Assembly: GCA_963839475.1 (NCBI GenBank)
Contig: CAWIVH010000020.1
Span: 62,001-126,000 of the forward strand
DNA length: 64,000 bases
Direction of reading: 5' to 3'
Source of the DNA: CAWIVH01 sp963839475
Lineage (GTDB): Bacteria; Acidobacteriota; UBA6911
The notes below the pieces were generated by a model, which was not told where the DNA came from, made no database searches, and saw only the letters and a program-made list of their open reading frames with translations. Both the position numbers and the translations under genes were made by a program. How positions within the stretch are numbered: the stretch's first letter is position 1; each line of letters starts with the position of its first letter. Shown here piece after piece: positions 17,542-26,267 of this stretch.

Positions 17542-18287
17542 TATTTGGCCATCCAGAATTCATTCAGGTTAGTGTCGACACGCTTGTTGGGATCGAGCTG
17601 GTCTTCGATGTACTCCTTCAATGCGTCCCCTTCCCTTCCCAATCGCGCCTTGAGCTGTGCGCTGTCCGGGAACAGGGAAATCCCCTCTTGCCAGGTCGCC
17701 TTGGCCTTGGCGAGATCGTCCATCTTCCAGTAAGCGTCCCCCAGGGAGATGTAGGCGCGGACATGATAGGGGCGCTTCTGGTCTGCCTTCTGCATCTTCA
17801 TCGCCTGCTCGAGGTCCGCAACTCCCAGGTGGGTCCGGTTGAAGATCTTCGGCCAGAACAGGTAGCTGTTGCCGCGGGTGTAGAGGCCTATCCAGCTCGG
17901 GCTGAGTTCAATGGACTTAGTGAAATTGGCGAGCGCCGTGTTGGCCATAATCACCTGGGTGATCGTGCCGGACACCGGGATCTTGTCCACGTAGGCAAAT
18001 CCGAAATTGAGGTAAGCGTTCGATGACTTGGGGTGATCCGCCACAAGCTTCTCGAAAAATTTAATGCAGCGATCGTGTTCCTTGGACTGGATCACGGCCA
18101 TCCGGTATTCGCTGCCGTACTTCATGCTGTCGGGCTCTTCGGTCAGCGCCGCCTCGAACTCGGTCAGAGCCGTGGCATAATCTTTGGATGCAACGGCCTT
18201 GGCAGCAGCTAGGTAACGCGCCTCCGCGTCGGCCCATGCGGTGGACAGTGTGAGAAGCAGAACGGCGAAAGTAAGCAGTTTTTTCAT
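17541..18287 (-). CDS. Exported TPR protein
   Basis: A 248-residue protein with a signal peptide (MKKLLTFAVLLLTLSTAWA) and about four TPR units, including DYATALTEFEAALTEEPDS, SNAYLNFGFAYVD, ALANFTKSIELSPS and RAYISLGDAYWKMDDLAKAKATWQEG. TPRs bind other proteins, and its position between two UnbV genes, with four-base and one-base overlaps, suggests that it scaffolds the FG-GAP proteins in the periplasm. No catalytic motif is visible. Basis: TPR pattern seen directly; partner assignment inferred. Confidence 0.88.
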   Translation of the reverse strand: MKKLLTFAVLLLTLSTAWADAEARYLAAAKAVASKDYATALTEFEAALTEEPDSMKYGSEYRMAVIQSKEHDRCIKFFEKLVADHPKSSNAYLNFGFAYVDKIPVSGTITQVIMANTALANFTKSIELSPSWIGLYTRGNSYLFWPKIFNRTHLGVADLEQAMKMQKADQKRPYHVRAYISLGDAYWKMDDLAKAKATWQEGISLFPDSAQLKARLGREGDALKEYIEDQLDPNKRVDTNLNEFWMAK

Positions 18288-20053
18288 TTCCGGTTTGCCT
18301 TTGAAGTAAAGGGAGCAGGTTTTGGGTTTCCTTCAACGATCTTGTAGATCCGGTCGACAGCAAGCTTTTCGAAAGTTTGCCTCGTTCCGGAAGGCCAGCG
18401 GACCTCGAGGTTGTCGATGGAATCCTGGGACGCCAGCCCGTAATGGATCCGGAACGTGCTCTGGCCGGCGAAACCATTCCCGCCATTGACGAAACGCAGC
18501 TGGTTTTTGTCGCCGGTTTTAAGGCGAAGCTGGGCCCCGACTGCAAAGCGGTTGGATTTGGTCCCCTCGAGCACGAATTCCACCCAGTGCGGCCCTGCGG
18601 GGCCCACCGGCATGGTGTTGTGATAGAGATAAGGCTCACCGTTGGCGTTGGCGATGAACATATCCATCCGGCCGTCGTTATCGATGTCGATCAGGCCCAC
18701 GCCGCGGCCGTCGCGCACGGAATCGACCCCGTGCCGGGGCGCCTCGTCCTTAAAGACCTGGCCGCGTTCATTGTGGAACAGCCGCTTCTTCTGGTAGCCG
18801 CTGAGGCTCTTGTTCCCCATGGCAGGCCAGTTGCGGGCATCGGCAAAATCGACACCCGGCTTGGTCACCATTTCGAAAATATCCGGGACGTAGCTCTGGT
18901 CCCCGGCCGAAACCCAGCCATTGACTACGTAGAGGTCGAGCCATGAGTCGTTGTCATAGTCGAAAAACTTGGCACCCCACCCCCAGCCCGTATTGAAGGT
19001 CCCGGTTTCGCGAGAGACATCGGTGAAGGTGTGGTTTCCGTTGTTATGCCAGAGAAAGTTACCTTCGCGCATGTAATCATCGGTGATGTTGGTGACGTAG
19101 ATATCCAGAAGCCCGTCGCCGTCAAAATCACCCCAGTCGACATTCATCCCTTTCTTGCTGTCGATGCCGATAGCGGCCTCGGTTTTGTCGGCAAAGGTTC
19201 CGTCGCCGTTGTTGACGAAATACCGGTCGGTTCCGAAATCACAAGCGGCGTACAGGTCGTCGCGGCCGTTGTTGGTGGCATCGGCGTGACCGAGATCGAG
19301 CGTCCAACCGCTCACATTGATCCCCAGCTTGCTGGTGACATCGGTGAATGTGCCGTTGCGGTTGTTATGCCAGACCGTAATTCCGCCTCCGTTGTTCGCA
19401 GCCTCAAAACTCTCAGGGAAAAATCTGGGGGAGTGCGGATTGAAAATGTTGATCGGCGAAAAATAGTTGCCTACGAAAAGATCGACATAACCGTCCTTGT
19501 CATAGTCGAATGCAATGGATGTGATGGCATTCGCGTACATGTCGATGCCCGATTCCTTGGTCACATCCTTGAATTTGCCGCCGCCCAGGTTATGAAAGAG
19601 CTGGTTGTGGCCGAACTTCACGACCAGGAGATCGGGCCGGCTGTCATTGTCGTAGTCGAAAAACATGCTGTCGGCGGTCGCGTTATCGCCCTCGTTCCCG
19701 TCCGCCACACCGGCGGCCTCGGCGACATCGGTAAACGTCAGGTCGCCGTTGTTGTGATAGAGGTGATTCTTGCCCCCCTCCTTGGAATCGGTGACGAAAA
19801 GGTCGTCGAATCCGTCGCCATCATAGTCGGCAACTGCGACGGAGGCCCCCAGGGCAGTATACCCAGCCATAATGTTGGCGTACTGGTTTTTAAACACGCG
19901 GTTGCTGTGTTTCTTGTTGACCCCCGCCTTCTCCGTAATGTCGTCGAACCAGCGCTCACGCATCTGGCCGACCGCGGCGGTCATGCAGGCCAGCAGCGCC
20001 AGTAAGCAGATCGCGACAAGAGCCGGACGGAGCTTCAAACCGGAGGTTCTCAT
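18284..20053 (-). CDS. CRTAC1-type FG-GAP/UnbV protein
   Basis: A 589-residue protein with an N-terminal signal or anchor (ALVAICLLALLACMTAAVG), FG-GAP repeats with many Asp-rich calcium loops (ADYDGDGFDDLF, DYDNDSRPDLL, DYDKDGYVDLF, DFDGDGLLDIY, DIDNDGRMDMF) and a terminal ASPIC/UnbV domain (KSNRFAVGAQLRL, GGNGFAGQS, YGLA, VRWPSGTRQ). The Cys in LLALLAC could be a lipobox but the following residues are not typical, so lipidation is uncertain. Start and stop overlap those of the neighbours by four bases each. It is a paralogue of the gene two places downstream, sharing the block KKGMNVD and the YSGYQKK-type segment SLSGYQKKRLF. Confidence 0.9.
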   Translation of the reverse strand: MRTSGLKLRPALVAICLLALLACMTAAVGQMRERWFDDITEKAGVNKKHSNRVFKNQYANIMAGYTALGASVAVADYDGDGFDDLFVTDSKEGGKNHLYHNNGDLTFTDVAEAAGVADGNEGDNATADSMFFDYDNDSRPDLLVVKFGHNQLFHNLGGGKFKDVTKESGIDMYANAITSIAFDYDKDGYVDLFVGNYFSPINIFNPHSPRFFPESFEAANNGGGITVWHNNRNGTFTDVTSKLGINVSGWTLDLGHADATNNGRDDLYAACDFGTDRYFVNNGDGTFADKTEAAIGIDSKKGMNVDWGDFDGDGLLDIYVTNITDDYMREGNFLWHNNGNHTFTDVSRETGTFNTGWGWGAKFFDYDNDSWLDLYVVNGWVSAGDQSYVPDIFEMVTKPGVDFADARNWPAMGNKSLSGYQKKRLFHNERGQVFKDEAPRHGVDSVRDGRGVGLIDIDNDGRMDMFIANANGEPYLYHNTMPVGPAGPHWVEFVLEGTKSNRFAVGAQLRLKTGDKNQLRFVNGGNGFAGQSTFRIHYGLASQDSIDNLEVRWPSGTRQTFEKLAVDRIYKIVEGNPKPAPFTSKANRK

Positions 20054-22407
20054 TTGGGCACCTCCGGTTTTTTGTACTGTTTCTCGACCAACTCGTCCTT
20101 ACCTTCGGTAACAGCCACAATCCGGTTGCCGGCCACATTCTTGAATTTCTGCTCGATGCCCGACTTCGGCCATTTGATGGTGACCTCGTCGGCCGACTGC
20201 GCATCGCCGAGCCCGAAATATTGCCGCAGCGAGCTCTGGGAGCCATAGCCGTCGCCGAGAACGACCTCCCTCATCTGCTGATTTCCGCCGATCTTGACGA
20301 ATACCCTGGCTCCGACAGCATCCTTATTGGACTTGGTGCCGGTCAGTTCGACAGCCAGCCAGTTGCGCTTCATGTCGATGTCATTCTTCAGCAGGGCATG
20401 CTTGTCGCCATTGGCCGATACCGCGATGTCGAGGCGTCCCCTGTTCCAGAAATCGGCCACGGCAACGCCGCGGCTGTTCAGCAGGAGGTCCGTGCCCGCG
20501 GCACGCCCGATCTCGAAGAAAGTGCCGTCGCCGTTGCTGCGCAGGTGGCGGTTGCGCTCCCAGCCGTGCCAGGAGGTGGTACCAAAATGCGCGGGGTCGA
20601 AAAGGATGCCGGTTTTGTACAAATCCTGCTGGCTGACGACGCTGTTCAGGAATTCGAGCTCGATCTCCGTGCCGCGGTTGTTGTAGACCCAGCCGTTGAC
20701 AGAGTAAATGTCCTGCCAGCCGTCGTTATCGAAATCGGCGAAATTCGATCCCCAGAACCATCCCAGGGGATTGGCGTTCGATTTCACGGTGATGTCTTCA
20801 AAGGTCCCGTCGCCTTTGTTGTGCAACAGGTTGTTGCCTGCCGCCATTTGCTGGAAAACCCCCACAAAACCGAATCCCGACTGTTTGAATACCTCGAAAT
20901 AAAGAGGCATATCGGTAGTCCAGACCCCCTGTTTCCAGCTATTGATCATGTATCGGGCCACCGTTGGCCATTCCGCATACCAGGCGTGTTCCGAACGGAT
21001 GTTCGCTACATAAATGTCCAGCAATCCGTCGTTGTCGTAATCCCCAAATGCGGCGCTCATCCCGGCTCCATAGGCCAGCGTACCGGCTTTAACCGTAACA
21101 TCGGTAAAAGTCCCGTTGCGTTCGTTGTGGTAGAGCGTTTTGCGGCCGAAATCGTTCACCACGTAAAGGTCGAGGTATCCGTCGTTGTCGTAGTCGCCCC
21201 AGACCGTTCCAAGGCAAAGACCGATTTCGCCAACTTTAGCGGTTTTGGTGACATTGGTGAAAGTCCCATTGCCGTCGTTGTGATAGAGAGAGTTCGGCTC
21301 GCCGTTCCGGGCATAAAACGTCGTCGGGATCCCCCTGCGTGGATCCATATAGCGTCCGACATACAGATCGAGGAGACCGTCGTTGTCATAGTCTCCCCAC
21401 GAGGCAACCGTGGTGCAGCAGTCCTCGTCAAGCTTTGACTTGTCCGTAACATCCGTAAAGGTGCCGTTCCCGTTGTTGTGGAAGAGCTGGTTGTGCCGGA
21501 AGGTGCGGCTGACGAACACGTCTTTATACCCGTCGTTGTCATAGTCGGCGAACACAGCCACGCTGACACCGTCCAGGCCTGCAAGCCCCGCTTGTGCAGT
21601 GACATCGGCAAAGATTCCGTCCCCGTTGTTGCGGAACAGCTTGCTTTCCACCCCGTCCGGGATGAATAGGTCATAAAACCCGTCGTTGTCATAATCCACC
21701 GCCGTAATCCCGCCGGGCCCGTAACGGATCATTTTGAACTTGAGGTTATCGGTGATGAACCTGGGGTAATACTGGTTCTTAAAATCGACGCCGGCTTCCC
21801 TGGCTACATCAACAAATTGGGGCTTGTCACCTATGATCCGGTCGGACTCGAGATCAGGAATTAAAGAGGCCTCGCGGATTTTCAGGCCGTCCGGATTCGC
21901 ATCGAAGGCCATGAGAAAGTAAGCACGGTCGATCCCGGCCAGGGCCGCGCCTTTTGGTTTGCCGATGAGCTCAAAGCGGACACTCGCCTTGCGGACCGGC
22001 GACGAACCCCATTCCAGCAACCTGTGAACATGGATTCCCACTTCCTCAATCGACTCGAACGAATCGAGATAGGTTTTCCATTCCGCCACTGCCGCAGCAC
22101 GATCCGGAGTTTCCCCATCCGAGACGAAATTGAGGCGCCGGACGCCGTCTTTCGATTCCGCAGGATTGAGCTTGTTCAAACCCAGCCGTTGCCCTTTGAA
22201 TGATGGGCTGTAAAAACGCTCGATGCCCGACGCGTTCTGCGCCTGGACGACTTTGGCCAATTCTCCCAGGGTATCGACGATTTCCTTCCCCTGATTGAAA
22301 AACGTAATTCCCTGGTTTTCCATATAACGCATGGTGAACCAAGAAACCAAGCCAATGACCAAGATAACTGTAGCTGTAACCAGTAAACGCCGATTGCGCC
22401 TGGGCAT
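20050..22407 (-). CDS. Membrane-anchored FG-GAP/UnbV protein with extra N-terminal domain
   Basis: First gene of the leftward operon. The 785-residue product starts MPRRNRRL after an AGAGGAA ribosome site; the open frame extends upstream but without one. A single membrane helix (VTATVILVIGLVSWFTM) is followed by about 190 residues unlike the other family members (KEIVDTLGELAKVVQAQN, VEWKTYLDSFESIEEVG), predicted alpha/beta and reminiscent of a small NTF2-like or steady-state fold, though I cannot assign it. FG-GAP repeats (DYDNDGFYDLF, DYDNDGYKDVF, DYDNDGLLDLY) fill about 215-680, then ASPIC/UnbV (KSNKDAVGARVFV, LGDGYGSQSSLRQYFGLG, IKWPKSG). It would sit on the outer face of the inner membrane. 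Its stop overlaps the next start by four bases. Confidence 0.88.
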   Translation of the reverse strand: MPRRNRRLLVTATVILVIGLVSWFTMRYMENQGITFFNQGKEIVDTLGELAKVVQAQNASGIERFYSPSFKGQRLGLNKLNPAESKDGVRRLNFVSDGETPDRAAAVAEWKTYLDSFESIEEVGIHVHRLLEWGSSPVRKASVRFELIGKPKGAALAGIDRAYFLMAFDANPDGLKIREASLIPDLESDRIIGDKPQFVDVAREAGVDFKNQYYPRFITDNLKFKMIRYGPGGITAVDYDNDGFYDLFIPDGVESKLFRNNGDGIFADVTAQAGLAGLDGVSVAVFADYDNDGYKDVFVSRTFRHNQLFHNNGNGTFTDVTDKSKLDEDCCTTVASWGDYDNDGLLDLYVGRYMDPRRGIPTTFYARNGEPNSLYHNDGNGTFTNVTKTAKVGEIGLCLGTVWGDYDNDGYLDLYVVNDFGRKTLYHNERNGTFTDVTVKAGTLAYGAGMSAAFGDYDNDGLLDIYVANIRSEHAWYAEWPTVARYMINSWKQGVWTTDMPLYFEVFKQSGFGFVGVFQQMAAGNNLLHNKGDGTFEDITVKSNANPLGWFWGSNFADFDNDGWQDIYSVNGWVYNNRGTEIELEFLNSVVSQQDLYKTGILFDPAHFGTTSWHGWERNRHLRSNGDGTFFEIGRAAGTDLLLNSRGVAVADFWNRGRLDIAVSANGDKHALLKNDIDMKRNWLAVELTGTKSNKDAVGARVFVKIGGNQQMREVVLGDGYGSQSSLRQYFGLGDAQSADEVTIKWPKSGIEQKFKNVAGNRIVAVTEGKDELVEKQYKKPEVPK

Positions 22408-22680
22408 ATATTCCTCTTTGAGGCGGTGTTTGTATTTGAACCGTGAACCGGATCTACCCGTGAGACCGATCCATTCGCGACAGGGCGAGCTGCTCTTCTG
22501 CGCGGCCCTCTTTTCCAGAAGGTTTGACCGCATGGGAGCACCTTAAGATAGCGATTGTGCTCAACCCTGTCAAGACCGTGGCAGACATTAGCTCTAAATA
22601 AAGGCCATGCTGCCGGGGGGTCGTTTGGCTCGTTTTTCTTAATTTTCTGTAATCATATAAATTTTGCTCAAGAAATTCAC

Positions 22681-22777
22681 TCATAATATTCATGCGTCGT
22701 TACAATCGAAATCTGATCAATAAAATCAGGTGCCAAACCCACTTCCCCATAAAATCATGCCCGAGTATCATAATATT
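22681..22777. repeat. Paired TCATAATATT boxes
   Basis: The ten-base word TCATAATATT occurs at 22681-22690 and 22768-22777, 87 bases apart and about 110-200 bases upstream of the sigma-54 promoter. That is where enhancer sites for an NtrC-type activator are usually found. Similar words (TCATAATAAT near 37274, TCATAATAAA near 49381) occur in other AT-rich intergenic stretches here. Chance occurrence in AT-rich DNA cannot be excluded. Confidence 0.3.
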
Positions 22778-22879
22778 TGCGATTTTTTGGAGAAACCCAC
22801 CCCGCTTCCTCGAAGCATGAATTCACGCAAGTAGTTGATAATGAATAATATAACATTTTAATGAAATCAAGCTTCTCTA

Positions 22880-22896
22880 TGGCATGACTATTGCAT
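22880..22896 (+). promoter_or_regulatory. Sigma-54 (-24/-12) promoter
   Basis: TGGCATGACTATTGCA matches the consensus TGGCACG-N4-TTGCA at all but one conserved position, with GG (22881-22882) and GC (22893-22894) exactly ten bases apart. Transcription would start near 22906 and read into the rightward UnbV/cytochrome operon. Such promoters need an NtrC-type AAA+ activator; one is encoded at 34184-35554. Confidence 0.75.
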
Positions 22897-23044
22897 TACC
22901 GTCAAACTTGAGTTGCAATCACAATCTCCGGTTGAAAAAAGCGCAGGCGAGGAAGTATCTTTTCATCGCAAGAAAACTTTCCACAATCCAATGGTGGCCC
23001 GGGAGTCGCTCGACCCGGGTATAGCCGGAAAGACACATACAACA

Positions 23045-26000
23045 ATGAGAATAACTGTTGCGACAGTGGCATCATTATTGCTAGTAGTCAGTCTGATCCT
23101 ATCCTTTGGTTTCGGCTATTCGCCCGACTCTGCCGCGGACCAGATTTGGCATTATCGAAACCTGGGAAAAGCCTTCTATGAGAACCCGACCACGCAAATC
23201 CAGGCCGTCGATGAATTCAAGAAAGCGCTCGATCTTGCGCCCGAATCAGCGCGTGAGCGGGTGAATTATGGTCTGGCTTTGATCCGGGCCGCGAAAACCG
23301 CTGAGGGGATAGAAGAACTCAAGAAAGCGCAAAAGCAGGATCCGACGATCCCTCATACATGGTTCAACCTTGGAATTGCATACAAACGCGATTCGGACTA
23401 TGAGAAAGCAATCGTGCAATTCGAGCAAATGGTCAAGCTGGTACCCGACGATGCGGTTTCACAATACAACCTCGGGGTCCTGTACAAGCTGACAGGCAAG
23501 GCTGATCTTGCCCTACAACACTTCGAAATCTCCGCTCGGTTGGATCCAAACCTGGCCGGACCGCATTTCCAGCTCTACAACATGTACAAAAGCGGGAATC
23601 GAGCCGACGACTCCAACCGCGAGCTGGCGGCATTTCAGGCAATCAAGAAGCGACAGGCCGGTGCGGCAGTGCCCGAAGATCTGGAATGGAGCTTTTTTGC
23701 GGAAATTTACGACACAACCGAGCCCAGGGCTGATGAAAATCCGCCGGCGCAAGTAAGGTTCAAGGATCAATCGCTCGCCGGAAAGTTCGAGGCAAAGAAT
23801 GCAGGTCTCATCGCGCTGGACGCCGATGGCGACGGCAAGCCGGACCTTCTTGTCTGGTCAGCGGGGGCGGCTCAAGTATTCCGCACCGGCACGACGCCGA
23901 TCGAAGCCTCAGGATTATCCGGCCTGAACGGCTTCGTAGCCATTTCCGCGGGAGACTATAACAATGATGGTCTGCCGGACCTCTGCATTATCTCGGATGC
24001 CGGTCCCGCGCTTTTCGAAAATCGAAAGGATTCCTTTCAAAAAGCAGCGGTTAATCTGCCAGCGGCTAGATACTCCAAGGCGGTATGGATCGATTACGAT
24101 CACGACGGCGACGAAGACTTGATCCTCCTGGGAGAAAAATGCTCGCTTTTCCGCAACAACGGCAGCGCTGGATTCTCGGATCAGACTTCGGAATTCCCTT
24201 TTGTTCCCGGCCAGGCAACGGATGGGGCTGTTGTGAACCTTATTGCCGATACACCGGGAAAGGATCTGGTCATCATTTATAAGGACCGGCCTGCCGTTCT
24301 GTATCGCGACAAGCTTGCCGGCAAATTCGAAGGGGCGCCGATCGAGGGACTCCCGGGCGGGGCCCAGGCAGTAACGTCCTATGATTTCAACAATGACGGG
24401 TGGCTTGATATTGCAGTTTCCTATTCCGGCAAGATCCTGCTTGCCCGGAATGACAACGGGAAGCTCAAAGTGGAGTCCGGCCCACCTTCGACGGGAAGTC
24501 CGATAGTCTTCGCCGATCTGGAAAACCGCGCTGTCCCGGACATCATCGCCGGCGGGGGCGTTTACCGGAATAGCGGGAAAGGCAGTTTCGCACCCACCTC
24601 GCGGCTAGGCGCGGGGGCTATCGCCCTCGTGTCGGCCGATTTCAACCAGGATGGCCGCGCGGATATCGCCCGCATGGATCCCGATGGCAGCCTGCACCTT
24701 TCGCTCAACGAGACGGAGAGCAAAAATCACTGGCTGCGCATTTCCCTCCTGGGGGTGAAAAATGCGCGACTCTCGCCGGGCGCGCAGGTCGAAGTCAAGG
24801 CCGGCCCCTGGTACCAAAAGCAGGTCTATTCGGGGATTCCGCTCCACTTTGGCGTGAATACGCTGGCGGAGGTTGATACAGTTCGCATCACGTGGCCCAA
24901 CGGACTGATCCAGAACCAGCCAAAGCAGGCGGCGGACAAAGCCGAGCTGTACAAGGAAGCCCAGCGCCTTTCCGGCTCCTGCCCGATGATTTTCACCTGG
25001 AACGGGAAGGAATTCGAGTTCATTACTGATGTCCTGGGCGTGGCCCCCCTGGGAGCCTCGTCGGGAGACGGGCAACATTTCCCGCTGGATCACGACGAGT
25101 ATGTCCAGATCCCGGCCAGAGCTATTACGCCGGCAGACGGCAAGTACGAGATCCGGATCACCGAAGAACTGCGCGAAGTATCCTATTTGGATCAGATTCA
25201 CCTGATGGCGGTGGACCACCCGAGTGAGATTGAAATCTTCTCCAACGACAAATTCAAATCGCCGCCTTTCCCGGAATTCCGGTTATTCGGTGTCCACGCC
25301 AGGAAATATCCGATCCTGGCGAAGGACGGCACCGGGCGAGACGTGCTGGAAGGGATCCTGGCCCGGGACCGCAAATACGCGGACGGGTTCAAGCGCACCC
25401 TGTCCGGGACCGCCGAGATGCACAGCCTGGAACTCGACTTCGGCAAAGCGGCGCCGGACAACCGAGCCGTGCTCATCCTCAACGGCTGGGTCGACTGGGC
25501 CGACGGCAGCACCTTTCTCTCAGCGGCCCAGGAAAAAAGCGGCGGCCTGGTGCTTCCCTACCTGCAGGTGAAGGACACGGCCGGCCAGTGGAAAACTGTA
25601 ATCGAAGACATGGGGATCCCGGCGGGCAAGCCCAAAACCATTGCGGTGGATTTGACCAATAAATTCCTCTCGTCGTCGCGTGAAGTTCGAATCGTTACCA
25701 ATCTCTGTCTTTACTGGGATGATATTTTTATCAGTGAAGATCCGGCTCCGCCACGGGTGAAGATCACCCCCATGGCACCGGACTATGCCGATCTTCATTT
25801 CCGGGGATTTTCCTTGCCGACCATTCATCCTGAACGCACGCAGCCCGAATCTTTCAACTATTCTCAAAAAATGCCCCTTTCCATGTGGAATCCGACTCAA
25901 GGGCTTTATACACATTACGGAAACGTGCAGCCACTGCTGGAATCGGCTGACGACCGGATGGTCATTATGGGCTCAGGCGATGAGCTGACACTCCATTTCT

Positions 26001-26254
26001 CCTCTTCCCGCTTTCCCGAGCTGCCAAAGGGCTGGAGCCGTGATTACCTCCTGCTCGTCGACGGCTGGGCCAAAGATGCGGACCCCAACACGGCATTTTC
26101 TCAAACAGTGGAGCCTCTCCCTTTCCATGCGATGTCGGGCTATCCCTATTCTGCAACGGAGAGTTATCCGGAGGATGAGTTCCACCGAATGTATCGGGCA
26201 CATTACAACACAAGGCCGGCGCTGAAACTGATTCGGCCGCTGGCACAAAAATAG
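23045..26254 (+). CDS. TPR / FG-GAP / UnbV protein with large C-terminal domain
   Basis: About 1,069 residues from the Met chosen (MRITVATVASLLLVVSLIL), which starts a membrane anchor; an ATG 54 bases upstream is an alternative, while a TTG at 22913 lies too near the sigma-54 start site. TPRs (about 50-210: ARERVNYGLALIRAAK, PHTWFNLGIAYKRDSDY, SQYNLGVLYKLTG) precede FG-GAP repeats (ALDADGDGKPDLL, DYNNDGLPDLC, DYDHDGDEDLI, DFNNDGWLDIA) and an ASPIC/UnbV module (VKNARLSPGAQVEVKAG, ITWPNGL) near 590-650. The remaining 400 residues (FTWNGKEFEFITDVLGVAPLG, GWVDWADGSTFL, LYWDDIFIS, DYLLLVDGWAKD) form a domain I do not recognise, possibly carbohydrate- or protein-binding. It is the first gene behind the sigma-54 promoter. 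Confidence 0.85.
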   Translation: MRITVATVASLLLVVSLILSFGFGYSPDSAADQIWHYRNLGKAFYENPTTQIQAVDEFKKALDLAPESARERVNYGLALIRAAKTAEGIEELKKAQKQDPTIPHTWFNLGIAYKRDSDYEKAIVQFEQMVKLVPDDAVSQYNLGVLYKLTGKADLALQHFEISARLDPNLAGPHFQLYNMYKSGNRADDSNRELAAFQAIKKRQAGAAVPEDLEWSFFAEIYDTTEPRADENPPAQVRFKDQSLAGKFEAKNAGLIALDADGDGKPDLLVWSAGAAQVFRTGTTPIEASGLSGLNGFVAISAGDYNNDGLPDLCIISDAGPALFENRKDSFQKAAVNLPAARYSKAVWIDYDHDGDEDLILLGEKCSLFRNNGSAGFSDQTSEFPFVPGQATDGAVVNLIADTPGKDLVIIYKDRPAVLYRDKLAGKFEGAPIEGLPGGAQAVTSYDFNNDGWLDIAVSYSGKILLARNDNGKLKVESGPPSTGSPIVFADLENRAVPDIIAGGGVYRNSGKGSFAPTSRLGAGAIALVSADFNQDGRADIARMDPDGSLHLSLNETESKNHWLRISLLGVKNARLSPGAQVEVKAGPWYQKQVYSGIPLHFGVNTLAEVDTVRITWPNGLIQNQPKQAADKAELYKEAQRLSGSCPMIFTWNGKEFEFITDVLGVAPLGASSGDGQHFPLDHDEYVQIPARAITPADGKYEIRITEELREVSYLDQIHLMAVDHPSEIEIFSNDKFKSPPFPEFRLFGVHARKYPILAKDGTGRDVLEGILARDRKYADGFKRTLSGTAEMHSLELDFGKAAPDNRAVLILNGWVDWADGSTFLSAAQEKSGGLVLPYLQVKDTAGQWKTVIEDMGIPAGKPKTIAVDLTNKFLSSSREVRIVTNLCLYWDDIFISEDPAPPRVKITPMAPDYADLHFRGFSLPTIHPERTQPESFNYSQKMPLSMWNPTQGLYTHYGNVQPLLESADDRMVIMGSGDELTLHFSSSRFPELPKGWSRDYLLLVDGWAKDADPNTAFSQTVEPLPFHAMSGYPYSATESYPEDEFHRMYRAHYNTRPALKLIRPLAQK

Positions 26255-26267
26255 GGTGATAAGCACA

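Larger units (their letters stand above)
22408..22990. other. AT-rich divergent promoter region
   Basis: Control region between the two divergent UnbV operons. From about 22600 it is much richer in A and T than the surrounding coding DNA. It holds the sigma-54 promoter and repeat listed separately. I see no clear promoter for the leftward operon and no RNA gene. Open frames that cross it from either side lack ribosome sites. Confidence 0.6.

Noticed and set aside
19031..22200. Long open frames antisense to the FG-GAP genes, with repeated Val/Ile-rich sequence
   Set aside because: They are the mirror of the repeated Asp-Asn-Asp-Gly calcium loops (GTCGTTGTCATAGTC-type strings read backwards), not genes.
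22913..22990. TTG start at 22913 for the TPR-FG-GAP-UnbV gene
   Set aside because: It would lie about seven bases after the predicted sigma-54 start site with no room for a ribosome site, and the added residues precede the membrane anchor.
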